This document shows positions 8,423 through 16,730 of a stretch of 64,000 bases of DNA, one piece after another (position 1 is the stretch's first letter; each line of letters opens with the position of its first letter). The notes under the pieces were generated by a model. That model did no database searches. It was given only the letters and a program-made list of their open reading frames with translations, and had not been told where the DNA came from. The stretch is from JAFEDN01 sp965651935 (GTDB lineage: Bacteria > Pseudomonadota > Gammaproteobacteria > Coxiellales > Coxiellaceae): positions 1 to 64,000 of the forward strand of contig CBFGTC010000008.1 of assembly GCA_965651935.1 (NCBI GenBank), given 5' to 3'. The position numbers were made by a program, and so were the translations under genes.

Positions 8423-9021
8423 GATAAATGAAGGGTAAAGGTTTTAATTGCGGTAATATTTAAGGGTTGATGCGAGGTGAAAATGATCATTCCCCCTCGA
8501 TTCAAATGTTCACTAAACCAGTTCTGACAAAGTTCAGTCACCTGTGCATCCAATCCCGCTAAGGGCTCATCTAAAATCCATAATAAGGCTGGGCTTAGCA
8601 TCAGTCTGGCTAACGCCAGCCTTTGTTTTTGGCCTTGTGAAATTTGATGGGCGAAATGATTTTTATGTGAGGCCAGGCCCACTTTGGCTAATGTTGAATC
8701 TATTGCGTCATGAATAATAGCGTGGGTATTCAAATATAAATTTTCGATGACAGTGAGATCAGCTTTAACGGCATTTTGATGGCCTAAATATTGCAACTGC
8801 TGGTGGTAGCTTTCACGCTGTTGGTTTACTGGTGTACCTTGCCAATCGATTTCTCCGGTATGTGGTTGAGTGAGCGCGGTCAATACTTTTAATAAAGTGG
8901 TTTTACCAGCGCCGTTAGTGCCGGATATTTGCAATAGTTGTCCTTTGTCTAATTCAAAATTAATGTTATGCCATAACCAAACTTCATCGCGTTTAAAACC
9001 GATTTCATTCACTTTCAACAT
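8419..9021 (-). CDS. ccmA: Cytochrome c biogenesis ATP-binding protein CcmA
   Basis: Cytoplasmic ABC ATPase partner of CcmB; ATP hydrolysis drives release of haem-loaded CcmE. It has 200 residues with Walker A GTNGAGKTTLL (about 34-44), the family form of the ABC signature ISQGQKQRLALARL (about 128-141) and Walker B LLWILDEPLAGLD. The ISxGQxQR signature separates CcmA from generic transporters. The start lies inside the end of the upstream wecA-like gene (17-base overlap), and the stop overlaps ccmB as ATGA. Confidence 0.96.
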   Translation of the reverse strand: MLKVNEIGFKRDEVWLWHNINFELDKGQLLQISGTNGAGKTTLLKVLTALTQPHTGEIDWQGTPVNQQRESYHQQLQYLGHQNAVKADLTVIENLYLNTHAIIHDAIDSTLAKVGLASHKNHFAHQISQGQKQRLALARLMLSPALLWILDEPLAGLDAQVTELCQNWFSEHLNRGGMIIFTSHQPLNITAIKTFTLHLS

Positions 9022-10054
9022 ATTTTTTATCTATTACTTTAATTCTAATAAATTCAAGGACATACAAATAAAATAGCAATATAAACAACCATAATACAAA
9101 TTGCCAAGCTTCGGAAATTTCCCAATAGTCTAATATAATCACTATTGCTCCCAATATAAATGAAAAGATACTTAACATGCCGGTGGAAATGCTGACACTG
9201 AATCCTATTTTATTCAATATATGGTGCAAATGATCTAGGCTTGGCGCAAATAGCGGTTTTTTTTCTAAGAAGCGCACGATACAGACATGCAACAAATCAA
9301 ACACCGGGAACGAGAGTATCCATAATAAAATAACGGGTTTTACATTACCGTCTTGTCCAATTGAAATGGCAAACCAGGCAATTACAAAGGCGATGAAAGT
9401 GCTGCCGGCATCACCTAAGAATATGGCGGCATGTCTGCGCCAAGGGAGGCGCATGTTGAAGGCTAAAAAGACAATGAGTAACAATCCCAATATGACCAGG
9501 ATGCTTAAATCGGTTTCACGTCCGCTTCGCCATGCTAGGTAAGATAGCAATAGGGTTTGACCCAAGGCGATGCCGCCGGCCAGGCCATCTTGGCCGTCGA
9601 CCATGTTGGTGGCGTTTAAAAATCCCACCACGATTAACACGGTAAAGGGGATGGCAAAGCTGCCCAGGCCAATATTACCTAAAAATAACAGATTTCCTAA
9701 GGAATTGATTTGTAAGCCACCCCAACAGACTAATATTAATGCGGCTCCCACCTGCCCCACTAAGCGTAACTTTGAACTCAGTTCGCGAAAATCATCGACT
9801 ACGCCCATGGTCAACAATAATCCGCTTCCGGCGATGAGCGCCCGATAGTTTTGTAAGGAAGTTGGTAAGGATAGGATGGCAAAACAGAATCCGAAGAAAA
9901 TGGCGATCCCTCCGATAAGTGGGACGTCGTAATTGTGTTGCTTACGGCCACCAGGACGGTCTACTAAATCGAGCTTTAATGCTAGCCGGCGAAATAACCA
10001 TATAAAAAATAAGGTGGCAAGGATAGCAATGATGCCGCTTCCAATAATTTTCAT
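9005..10054 (-). CDS. wecA: Undecaprenyl-phosphate sugar-1-phosphate transferase, WecA/TagO type
   Basis: Integral membrane enzyme (349 residues, about 10-11 helices) that moves an N-acetylhexosamine-1-phosphate from its UDP sugar to undecaprenyl phosphate, starting lipid-linked glycan (O-antigen or similar) synthesis. Motifs: DRPGGRKQHNYDVPLIGG near 37-54, DDFRELSSKLRL (the Asp-rich region, about 107), NATNMVDGQDGLAGG (about 146-160), FLGDAGSTF (about 213-221) and the HLHHIL motif (about 275-280). These fit WecA/WbcO rather than MraY. The exact sugar cannot be told. It overlaps ccmA, an unusual partner, so ccmAB seem to be read from this gene's promoter. Confidence 0.88.
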   Translation of the reverse strand: MKIIGSGIIAILATLFFIWLFRRLALKLDLVDRPGGRKQHNYDVPLIGGIAIFFGFCFAILSLPTSLQNYRALIAGSGLLLTMGVVDDFRELSSKLRLVGQVGAALILVCWGGLQINSLGNLLFLGNIGLGSFAIPFTVLIVVGFLNATNMVDGQDGLAGGIALGQTLLLSYLAWRSGRETDLSILVILGLLLIVFLAFNMRLPWRRHAAIFLGDAGSTFIAFVIAWFAISIGQDGNVKPVILLWILSFPVFDLLHVCIVRFLEKKPLFAPSLDHLHHILNKIGFSVSISTGMLSIFSFILGAIVIILDYWEISEAWQFVLWLFILLFYLYVLEFIRIKVIDKKYVESE

Positions 10055-10190
10055 GGCTACATTTTAACATACTCTTTAGTGGCTTCCACAGGTGATGATA
10101 AAAATACATATTGGACTTTTCGGTCTTTTCGTAATATCATCCGACTTTGTTAGAAAACTTCAGTTAATTGTTTTATTAAAGGAGAACTCC

Positions 10191-10979
10191 ATGAGAGAAC
10201 CTATTACGAATACGAGTAGTATTGAAGATAATGAACCTAAAATAACTATAATGAAAAGAGTCGGTGTAAATTCCGAACTAGTTATGATATTTCCTACTTC
10301 GGATTCCAAAAATTTTTTTCTAAAAGCAATGCGTAAATATCCGCAAAATGAAGCTAAATGCTTTGCAGAGGATGATAAAATTTCTACGGCGATAATAATT
10401 CCCCTTACACTGGATCAAGAAGGTAAAGCCATTCCCCACTTTTCCGATTTGGTTAATACAATTAAGTTTTTTAATCGTCTCCCTGAGTTAACTAAACAGT
10501 TAGATGTTACAAGCTTTGTAACTCCGAAAATTAACATAGACATTAGGACATTGCCAGATTTTAAGATACCACTCCCTGATTTTGTCAAAAGTTACGAAAA
10601 GATTTGCGTATGCAAAAATTTCCCTCCAACGTTGGATCAAAAAATTTTATATGTAAAAACAAATAAAAATCTGACAACAATAACTTTTAAATCTACCAGT
10701 ATATTAATCCCTATTACAGTTTCAAACACAAATTGCAATAGAATTAGAATGGCAATGGTCACTGATGATTTAAAATTGAATTTTAAAAATAAAGCTCCCG
10801 TATATTTAAGGTCAGACTCCAACACATTTAACACAATTTTAACAATTTGCGACCTACCAGCATTCACTCAACAAAATCCTTCACAAGCTTTATTTGGCCC
10901 GACTCGAAGACCACCATTAAAAAAGAGGTTATTCAACGTGTTATCACAAATTCCCTATTCAAGGGGCCCCGTGAGATAA
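10191..10979 (+). CDS. Unknown protein, orphan
   Basis: I do not recognise this 262-residue protein. I choose the ATG at 10191 because AAAGGAG sits 7 bases before it; an open frame reaches back to 10092 but has no ribosome site and an unlikely N-terminus. It has no signal peptide, no clear membrane helix and no catalytic motif I can name. It is Lys-, Asn- and Thr-rich in the middle and ends in a basic Pro/Arg tail (GPTRRPPLKKR...SRGPVR). The gene is more AT-rich than its neighbours, stands alone between divergent wecA and a strong terminator, and so has its own promoter. Lineage-restricted genes of this kind in Legionellales include secreted effectors, but nothing here proves that. Confidence 0.7.
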   Translation: MREPITNTSSIEDNEPKITIMKRVGVNSELVMIFPTSDSKNFFLKAMRKYPQNEAKCFAEDDKISTAIIIPLTLDQEGKAIPHFSDLVNTIKFFNRLPELTKQLDVTSFVTPKINIDIRTLPDFKIPLPDFVKSYEKICVCKNFPPTLDQKILYVKTNKNLTTITFKSTSILIPITVSNTNCNRIRMAMVTDDLKLNFKNKAPVYLRSDSNTFNTILTICDLPAFTQQNPSQALFGPTRRPPLKKRLFNVLSQIPYSRGPVR

Positions 10980-10999
10980 CAAATATCGTTTTTAATTGA

Positions 11000-11031
11000 C
11001 TATTTCTCTCTCGTTACAGGGAGAGAAATAG
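11000..11031 (+). terminator. Rho-independent terminator after the orphan gene
   Basis: CTATTTCTCTC pairs perfectly with GAGAGAAATAG. A U-G and a C-G pair extend the stem to 13, leaving the six-base loop GTTACA, and the 3' side runs into CCTTTTCTT. It begins 20 bases after the orphan gene stop. The stem could also act on the converging comEA-like transcript, but the T-rich side favours the plus strand. Confidence 0.8.
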
Positions 11032-11044
11032 CCTTTTCTTAACC

Positions 11045-11320
11045 TCACACACTGAGTTGTGTGCTGTTGTGTTTTAAAATATTTTCCAATTTTTTTTCAT
11101 TAATTCCTTTGACTTTAGTTAAGTCATGAATGTCTTTAAAAGACCCGTGGCTTTGACGGTATTCGACTATGGCGTCTGCTTTGTGTTTTCCTATCCCTGG
11201 CACGGCGGCTAAGGTTTGCTGGTCTGCTTTGTTAATATTAACCGTGCTGGGTGAGGGGTTTGCAAACGCCACACTGCTGGCTAGAAATAAAATGCCGAGC
11301 GATGCTTGTTGTTTTTTCAT
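11045..11320 (-). CDS. ComEA-like helix-hairpin-helix protein, exported
   Basis: Small 91-residue protein with a signal peptide (1-20, cleavage after VAFA) followed by two helix-hairpin-helix units: VNINKADQQTLAAVPGIG (about 27-44) and DIHDLTKVKGINEKKLENIL (about 63-82). This is the minimal ComEA form found in many gammaproteobacteria, a periplasmic DNA-binding protein implicated in DNA uptake during transformation. No other competence genes are nearby. It lies 86 bases downstream of pyrF with its own AGGAAA ribosome site. Confidence 0.85.
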   Translation of the reverse strand: MKKQQASLGILFLASSVAFANPSPSTVNINKADQQTLAAVPGIGKHKADAIVEYRQSHGSFKDIHDLTKVKGINEKKLENILKHNSTQLSV

Positions 11321-11406
11321 AAAAGTTTCCTCTTTCTAAGTTTTGCAATGGCGGGGATTACCAACTTAGATTAATTAAATAAAGGTAAGCGCACAATACC
11401 GGGATT

Positions 11407-12105
11407 TCAGCCTTGTTGCGTCAGGTTCTTTAAGATTTGCTTGGGATTACGAGCTTGGGTGATTGAGCGGCCTATTACAATATAGTCCGCCCCGGCGGCT
11501 AAAGCCGCTTGAGGCGCCATGACTCGTTTTTGGTCAAAATGAGCCTCTTCAGCAAGACGTATCCCAGGGGTGACTAGCAAAAAATTATCGCTAATCTGAT
11601 TTCGAATTAAATTAATTTCTTGAGCCGAACAGACTATTCCGTCTAATCTTCCCTGCTTAGCCAAATGCGCTAAATTTAATACCGTTTCAGAAGCCGGATT
11701 ACGAAATCCAATGGCAGACAAGTCAGCATCATCTAAACTGGTCAATACCGTAACACCAATCAACAAGGGCCTATGGGCCCCGGGAAAAGCCTGTAACGCT
11801 TCACGCGCGGCCTCCATCATGGCTAAGCCACCGCTGACATGCACATTCACCATCCACACGCCTAATTCTCCAGCGAAACGGCAAGCAGCGGCGACGGTTT
11901 GAGGGATGTCATGAAACTTTAAATCCAAAAAAATACTAAAACCCTGTTTCATTATTTTTTCTAAGAGTGGCGGACCATAATGAGTAAATAAAATGCTGCC
12001 AATTTTAATTCGACATAAATGAGGATCCAATTGAGATAAAAAACTTAACGCTTCTTCATCAGAAGCATGATCTAACGCAACAATGATTTGAGAATTTGTA
12101 TACAT
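11407..12105 (-). CDS. pyrF: Orotidine 5'-phosphate decarboxylase
   Basis: Last step of de novo UMP synthesis. It has 232 residues with the group 1 motifs VALDHASDEEAL (about 9-20), KIGSILFTHYGP (about 34-45), the catalytic Asp-Lys-x-x-Asp block LDLKFHDIPQTV (60-71), GVTVLTSL and the phosphate-binding VTPGIR near 178-183. The ATG follows the lapB stop directly with no gap. lapB-pyrF is a common gammaproteobacterial pairing. Confidence 0.97.
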   Translation of the reverse strand: MYTNSQIIVALDHASDEEALSFLSQLDPHLCRIKIGSILFTHYGPPLLEKIMKQGFSIFLDLKFHDIPQTVAAACRFAGELGVWMVNVHVSGGLAMMEAAREALQAFPGAHRPLLIGVTVLTSLDDADLSAIGFRNPASETVLNLAHLAKQGRLDGIVCSAQEINLIRNQISDNFLLVTPGIRLAEEAHFDQKRVMAPQAALAAGADYIVIGRSITQARNPKQILKNLTQQG

Positions 12106-13293
12106 TTAAACCGTCCGGGCAGCAAAATTTTTAATAGGTCTAATGGTAGTCCATTGGTGACAACTGGGGCAACTCCAACATAAAAGCGGCGCTGAAAAAC
12201 CACAGTGGACGCAACGGTATATGGATTTATTTTCCGCCAATTGTTGAATAATGCCTTGCAATAAAGTTAATTTGATATTCGGTTGGTCCTGCGAAGTTTG
12301 TAAATAAGAGCTGATCAATTGATATAAACCGCGTAAGGATGGATCATTTTTAATGTGCTGAGCAATAAATTCAATGGCTAATTTTTCGCCTTTTAAGTTT
12401 TGCAAATAATTCGCAATGGTCAAAACTAAAAAGAGGTTGGGAAATTCCTTCAAACACGCTTGCAAATATTCCACTAATTCTTCTTCTTTATTTAAAGCCC
12501 GATAACATTGGCACAGCGGTGTAATAATTTCTGGGATAAAGCAAACGTCTTGAAACCGAACATTTTGGTAGTGACGGATTGCTTCGGCATAATGTTGCGT
12601 TTGGTAGGCCAAGCGCCCCGCTATTAAATTGGCTCGCACGCAATTCGGGTCGGTGCTGATGGCTTGGTGAAGATGCTCTAATGCGCTTGCGATTTGCCCC
12701 TTTCCCGCTTCTTGTTCAGCTAATTCACAATAAAATTGCGCCATCACAGCCGCGGTCGGCTCATGGGTGTGAGAAGCGATTTTGCGGGTAATGTCGATTG
12801 CTTTCAGCCAAGCTTTTTCTTGTTGATAAATTCGCAATAGAAAATTGAGACTGTTTTGGCGTTCTTCATTCCAATCCTCTTGCAAGGCAGCCAATTCTAA
12901 AAATATTTGCTCGGCGCGGTCTAGCACCCCTGCACGGAAATAATCTTGCCCTAACGCGAACAAAGCTTGCACATGGTATTTTTTATCTAATTCCGACCTG
13001 GCTAATAGGTTTTGATGGATGCGGATAGCACGATCCACCTCACCCCGTTGCCGAAATAAATAACCCAAAGCTAAGTGGATTTCTGCGGTGTCGCTATCCA
13101 CTTCCGATAACTTAATGAAAACATCCACGGCTTGGTCGGACTGATCATTAATTAAATAGCTTAAACCTTGAAAATAATCTCTGCGCAATTGATTAGACAC
13201 TTGAGACGCTGCACCTCGGTCACGCTTGCCGACATACCAACCAAAGGTGGCTGCAATCGGCAAAAGTAAGAGATGTAACGCTCTAATGACCAC
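12106..13293 (-). CDS. lapB: LPS assembly protein LapB (YciM), TPR and rubredoxin-like domain
   Basis: Inner-membrane-anchored cytoplasmic scaffold that helps FtsH control LpxC and so LPS synthesis. I prefer the GTG at 13293 (395 residues): AAAGGA lies 8 bases upstream and the product then opens with the membrane helix VIRALHLLLLPIAATFGWYVG, as in known LapB. A GTG at 13332 would add 13 residues. About nine TPR units fill residues 40-340. The C-terminal zinc ribbon has two cysteine pairs, CVHCGF and CWSCPSCHQW. The usual lapA upstream partner is missing. Confidence 0.92.
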   Translation of the reverse strand: MVIRALHLLLLPIAATFGWYVGKRDRGAASQVSNQLRRDYFQGLSYLINDQSDQAVDVFIKLSEVDSDTAEIHLALGYLFRQRGEVDRAIRIHQNLLARSELDKKYHVQALFALGQDYFRAGVLDRAEQIFLELAALQEDWNEERQNSLNFLLRIYQQEKAWLKAIDITRKIASHTHEPTAAVMAQFYCELAEQEAGKGQIASALEHLHQAISTDPNCVRANLIAGRLAYQTQHYAEAIRHYQNVRFQDVCFIPEIITPLCQCYRALNKEEELVEYLQACLKEFPNLFLVLTIANYLQNLKGEKLAIEFIAQHIKNDPSLRGLYQLISSYLQTSQDQPNIKLTLLQGIIQQLAENKSIYRCVHCGFSAPLLCWSCPSCHQWTTIRPIKNFAARTV

Positions 13294-13342
13294 AATGTTT
13301 ATCCTTTGCCGGGACGGGATCTCCCGGCGCACTGCTTATTAT

Positions 13343-15013
13343 TTATTCAGAAGATTCGTCGCCTTCCTTATTTTTCATTTGTTCTTTTAGCAAATCACCC
13401 AAAGTGGTTTTGGTAGACTCCACTCCCATCGAGCTCTTAGTGGCCGGTTTGGATAGAGTGGCCTTGTGTGAAACCTGGAGTTGGCGACTTTTACGGTCAA
13501 CACTAATGACTTTCACTTCGATCTTATCGCCTTCTTTCAGTTCTTCACGTAAATCTTCAATTCTTTGGTAGCTGTATTCGCTAATCCGTAATTGACCAAA
13601 CACTTGATCGGCTAATTGCACTGTCGCACGCTTCGCTTCAACGGCTGTTACGGTGGCTTCAAAAGAACCGTTTTTATCCTGGCCTTCCATAAATTCGGTG
13701 ACCGGGTCTTCTTCAAGCTGGCGGATACTAAGCGAAATTCGCTCACGGTCGGGGTCGATGGCCAAAATAACGGCGTCCACTTCTTCGCCTTTGCTGTATT
13801 TACGGACAGCTTGATCTCCGGGTTCATTCCAAGAGATGTCAGACAGGTGGATTAAGCCGTCAATGTCACCCTCCAAGCCTACAAAGATACCGAAATCGGT
13901 GATCGAACGGATTTTCCCACGAACTTTTTCACCTTTTTGATGCTTGTCGGCAAATTCTTGCCATGGATTGGCTTTGCATTGTTTGATGCCTAAAGAAATA
14001 CGGCGGCGGTCTTCATCCACTTCCAGCACCATCACTTCTACTTCATCGCCTAATTGGACAACTTTGCTGGGATGGATATTTTTATTAGTCCAATCCATTT
14101 CCGTCATGTGTACTAAACCTTCCACGCCTTCTTCTAATTCGACGAAACAACCATAATCGGTAATATTGCTGACCACGCCGAATATACGGGCATTTTTGGG
14201 ATATCGGCGGGCAATATTTCTCCAGGGATCTTCCATCAATTGTTTCATACCCAAAGAGATTCGATTCTTGTCACGGTCAAATTTTAATATTTTGACTCGA
14301 TGCTCTTCACCTACTTTCAATACTTCGCTAGGATGTTTGACTCGCTTCCAAGATATGTCGGTCACGTGTAACAGACCATCAATACCGCCTAAATCCAAGA
14401 AAGCGCCGTAATCGGTGATATTTTTAACAATACCGATCACTTCTTGACCTTCTTGCAATTCGTCTAAGCGGGCTTCTCTTTCAGCGCTGGTTTCGCGTTC
14501 TAAAATTGCGCGTCGGGATAAAACCACGTTATTGCGCTTTTGATCCATTTTGATAATCTTAAACTCAAGGGTTTTGCCTTCTAAATACCCTGGATCGCGC
14601 ACGGGTTTCACATCAACTAAAGATCCTGGCAAGAATGCGCGGACTGAATCAATTTCTACGGTAAATCCGCCTTTCACCCGTTCAATAATCGAACCACTAA
14701 TGGGCTCACCACCTTGATAGGCTTTTTCTAATTCCAGCCATGTGCGGGCGCGGCGGGCTTTTTCACGAGATAAACGAGTTTCGCCAAAGCCATTTTCAAC
14801 ACTTTCAATGACAACATCGATGCTGTCGCCTACTGCGACATCTTCGTCGGAGAATTCATTGGCAGGGATAATTGCATCGGATTTTAAACCTGCATTGACG
14901 ACGACTTGACCCGGATTTAAAGCAATTACTTTAGCTCTCACCAAACTGCCAGGACGTAAATCGAGTTTAGCAATACTTTCTTCAAACAATTCGGCGAAAT
15001 TTTCGTTCTTCAT
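13343..15013 (-). CDS. rpsA: 30S ribosomal protein S1
   Basis: Binds mRNA and docks it on the 30S subunit. The 556 residues hold six S1/OB repeats, each visible by DYGAF/DYGCF/DFGIF-type strands and G-H-T/LHxTDISW turns (for example ITDYGAFLDLGGIDGLLHV, ITDYGCFVELEEGVEGLVH, ITDFGIFVGLEGDIDGLIH). The acidic C-terminus ends GDESSE. The ATG at 15013 has no good Shine-Dalgarno: the nearest G-rich stretch is 13 or more bases away, as in other rpsA leaders. It is followed 49 bases later by lapB rather than by ihfB. Confidence 0.98.
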   Translation of the reverse strand: MKNENFAELFEESIAKLDLRPGSLVRAKVIALNPGQVVVNAGLKSDAIIPANEFSDEDVAVGDSIDVVIESVENGFGETRLSREKARRARTWLELEKAYQGGEPISGSIIERVKGGFTVEIDSVRAFLPGSLVDVKPVRDPGYLEGKTLEFKIIKMDQKRNNVVLSRRAILERETSAEREARLDELQEGQEVIGIVKNITDYGAFLDLGGIDGLLHVTDISWKRVKHPSEVLKVGEEHRVKILKFDRDKNRISLGMKQLMEDPWRNIARRYPKNARIFGVVSNITDYGCFVELEEGVEGLVHMTEMDWTNKNIHPSKVVQLGDEVEVMVLEVDEDRRRISLGIKQCKANPWQEFADKHQKGEKVRGKIRSITDFGIFVGLEGDIDGLIHLSDISWNEPGDQAVRKYSKGEEVDAVILAIDPDRERISLSIRQLEEDPVTEFMEGQDKNGSFEATVTAVEAKRATVQLADQVFGQLRISEYSYQRIEDLREELKEGDKIEVKVISVDRKSRQLQVSHKATLSKPATKSSMGVESTKTTLGDLLKEQMKNKEGDESSE

Positions 15014-15038
15014 ATAGACAGATACCTACCTATGGAGA

Positions 15039-15156
15039 CCATATTTCAATTGAAATATGGGTTAATTTTAATTTAACCTCTATTCAGAGGACCCTAAATC
15101 TGGAGAAAATAGCACTGTTTCCATTTAAAGTCAAATTACTCACCCCATTTCGGGGT
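15039..15156 (-). promoter_or_regulatory. Structured rpsA leader, three hairpins
   Basis: The 198-base gap before rpsA holds three dyads, read on the minus strand. The first is ACCCC-GAAAT-GGGGT (15156-15142). The second is CCTCT-GAAT-AGAGG (15090-15077). The third is a perfect 22-base palindrome at 15039-15060 (CCATATTTCAA and its complement), 25 bases from the start codon. None has a U-tract, so they are not terminators for cmk. With no Shine-Dalgarno at rpsA, this resembles the multi-hairpin leaders through which S1 represses its own translation in gammaproteobacteria. The regulatory role is inferred. Confidence 0.55.
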
Positions 15157-15211
15157 AAATCATCTCAATTTAAATACACCTTTATATCGTAAGACAAAGC
15201 GCATTCTATCT

Positions 15212-15892
15212 TTATAATAAATCTAAAATTTTCTTAAATACCTGATCCACACTCAGATAATCGGTGTCGATCACTACCGCATCTCCCCCCGCTTGCAAAG
15301 GTGATACCTCCCGTTTACGGTCGCGTTCATCTCGGGAGATTAAATCCATGTTAATTTGATGGAAATCAGCTTTTATACCCAGTTTAAGTAATTGATTATA
15401 TCTTCTTTGCGCTCTCACGTCGGCGCTGGCGGTAAGAAATATTTTTATTATGGCGTTGGGAAAAACTACAGTACCCATGTCACGTCCATCCGCCACTAAA
15501 CCAGGAGGTTGGCGTAAATCGCGCTGTCTTTGTAGGAGAGCTTGGCGCAGAAAAGGCTTAATGGCCAATTCCGAGGCCATTTTGGCGCAGGCTTCGGTGC
15601 GGATGACATTACTCACGTCATGGCCATCGCATAGCATGACGGCGCTGGTTTCATCGCTTTGCGCAGAAAAAGTGATTTTCAATCGAGAAAGTAAGCGGTC
15701 AACCTCTTCATCGTGTGTGGGCGGGATCTGATAATATAAAACCGCCCAAGCTATTATACGGTATAATGCTCCACTGTCTAACCAATGCCAATGTAAATGA
15801 TTAGCTAGCTTTTGAGCAATAGTGCCCTTTCCACAACCACTGGGACCATCTATGGCGATAACGGGGACTGAATTTTCATCGAACATAGCCAC
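15212..15892 (-). CDS. cmk: Cytidylate kinase
   Basis: Phosphorylates CMP/dCMP to the diphosphates. It has 226 residues with P-loop IDGPSGCGKGTIAQKLA (14-30), the CMP-binding YRIIAWAVL and DGHDVSNVIRTEACAKMASELA blocks, the VADGRDMGTVVFPNA motif (about 132-146) and the lid RRYNQL. It lies upstream of rpsA as in E. coli and starts 1 base after the stop of the HExxH gene, so the two are probably co-transcribed. Confidence 0.97.
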   Translation of the reverse strand: MAMFDENSVPVIAIDGPSGCGKGTIAQKLANHLHWHWLDSGALYRIIAWAVLYYQIPPTHDEEVDRLLSRLKITFSAQSDETSAVMLCDGHDVSNVIRTEACAKMASELAIKPFLRQALLQRQRDLRQPPGLVADGRDMGTVVFPNAIIKIFLTASADVRAQRRYNQLLKLGIKADFHQINMDLISRDERDRKREVSPLQAGGDAVVIDTDYLSVDQVFKKILDLL

Positions 15893-15893
15893 A

Positions 15894-16685
15894 TTAAATC
15901 AAATATTTGATATCTTTTAAATACGACTCAAGGCAAGCAACAAAGTGATTTAAATAGAAATCAAGCAACTCCGGGAATTGTTGTAGCCACTTTAAGGTTG
16001 ATTTTTCTCCAGCTAATGCGGCAATCTGGGGAATTCTGACAATAATCTCCGAATGTCTGTTTTCAGGAGGATAGTTTTCAAATACTTGTTGCAACAACTG
16101 GAACAGTATTTGATTCTCCGGTGTTTCTAAACTCAAATTAGGTGCATGAGCTTGTAAACGATTTTGGGTGGCAGTCAGCACCCGCTCACACCATTTTTGA
16201 GTTTTTTCATCTTCCAAGTAATAAGGCCGGCTATGATTTTTAAACACTTCATAAGTAGCAAAGTGTGTCAGCTCATGGATAATGGTGGCGATGATAGAGT
16301 CAAAATGAAAATTTTGGTTTAATTTGACCTGCACTAAACTGCTATGGCGTATGTAAGTCCCTTTAGTCAAAGCAGTGTTTTCTATTAATTCATAATTGTG
16401 TTCATCTAGACAGAGTATCAGCAAGCGCGGCATACCGGGGGTGCTAAGAGAGTGTTTGCCTTTAGCCGCTATCGCCAATACCTGTAATAAAGATTTTAAC
16501 AAGGTATTTTTGTATAAACGTTTAAATTTTTTAGCGGGTAGTTTGGCGCGAAACGTTGGATTTTCAACCAGAATTTGCGAGGCAATAATGTTAGGGATAG
16601 TATTGTATTTACGTTGAAGCTGCGCAGAAGGATTATTGATCTTCTCAAATAAAATACGGGCTTTAATTTCAATCGCCTGCTCCAA
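15894..16685 (-). CDS. Unknown HExxH (zincin-like) protein
   Basis: I do not recognise the family of this 263-residue protein. The TTG at 16685 is chosen because AGGAGG lies about 8 bases upstream and no ATG gives a comparable product. Residues 129-148 read DSIIATIIHELTHFATYEVF, whose HELTH (137-141) is the zinc and catalytic signature of zincin peptidases. A downstream acidic segment (YYLEDEKTQKWCERVL) could hold the third ligand. The rest is helical and basic at the N-terminus, with no signal peptide or membrane span. It occupies the slot between serC and cmk where aroA commonly lies, and carries its own PmrA-type site at 16731-16747. It could be a housekeeping SprT-like protease or an effector; I cannot choose. 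Confidence 0.7.
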   Translation of the reverse strand: MEQAIEIKARILFEKINNPSAQLQRKYNTIPNIIASQILVENPTFRAKLPAKKFKRLYKNTLLKSLLQVLAIAAKGKHSLSTPGMPRLLILCLDEHNYELIENTALTKGTYIRHSSLVQVKLNQNFHFDSIIATIIHELTHFATYEVFKNHSRPYYLEDEKTQKWCERVLTATQNRLQAHAPNLSLETPENQILFQLLQQVFENYPPENRHSEIIVRIPQIAALAGEKSTLKWLQQFPELLDFYLNHFVACLESYLKDIKYLI

Positions 16686-16730
16686 ATCTCTCCTCCTAAA
16701 TCAATAAATTATTCATTTTAATGGATAATC

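Noticed and set aside
10164..10179. Second TTAA pair upstream of the orphan gene
   Set aside because: The half-sites are 12 bases apart rather than 11 and the outer bases do not fit YTTAAK.
10191..10979. Weak serpin-like strand pattern in the orphan protein
   Set aside because: Only scattered strand resemblance; no conserved serpin hinge, shutter or C-terminal motif is visible.
15060..15078. GTTAAT and TTTAAC at 11-base spacing in the rpsA leader
   Set aside because: The spacing fits a PmrA-type site, but an outer base of each half-site breaks the consensus; it is better seen as part of a dyad.
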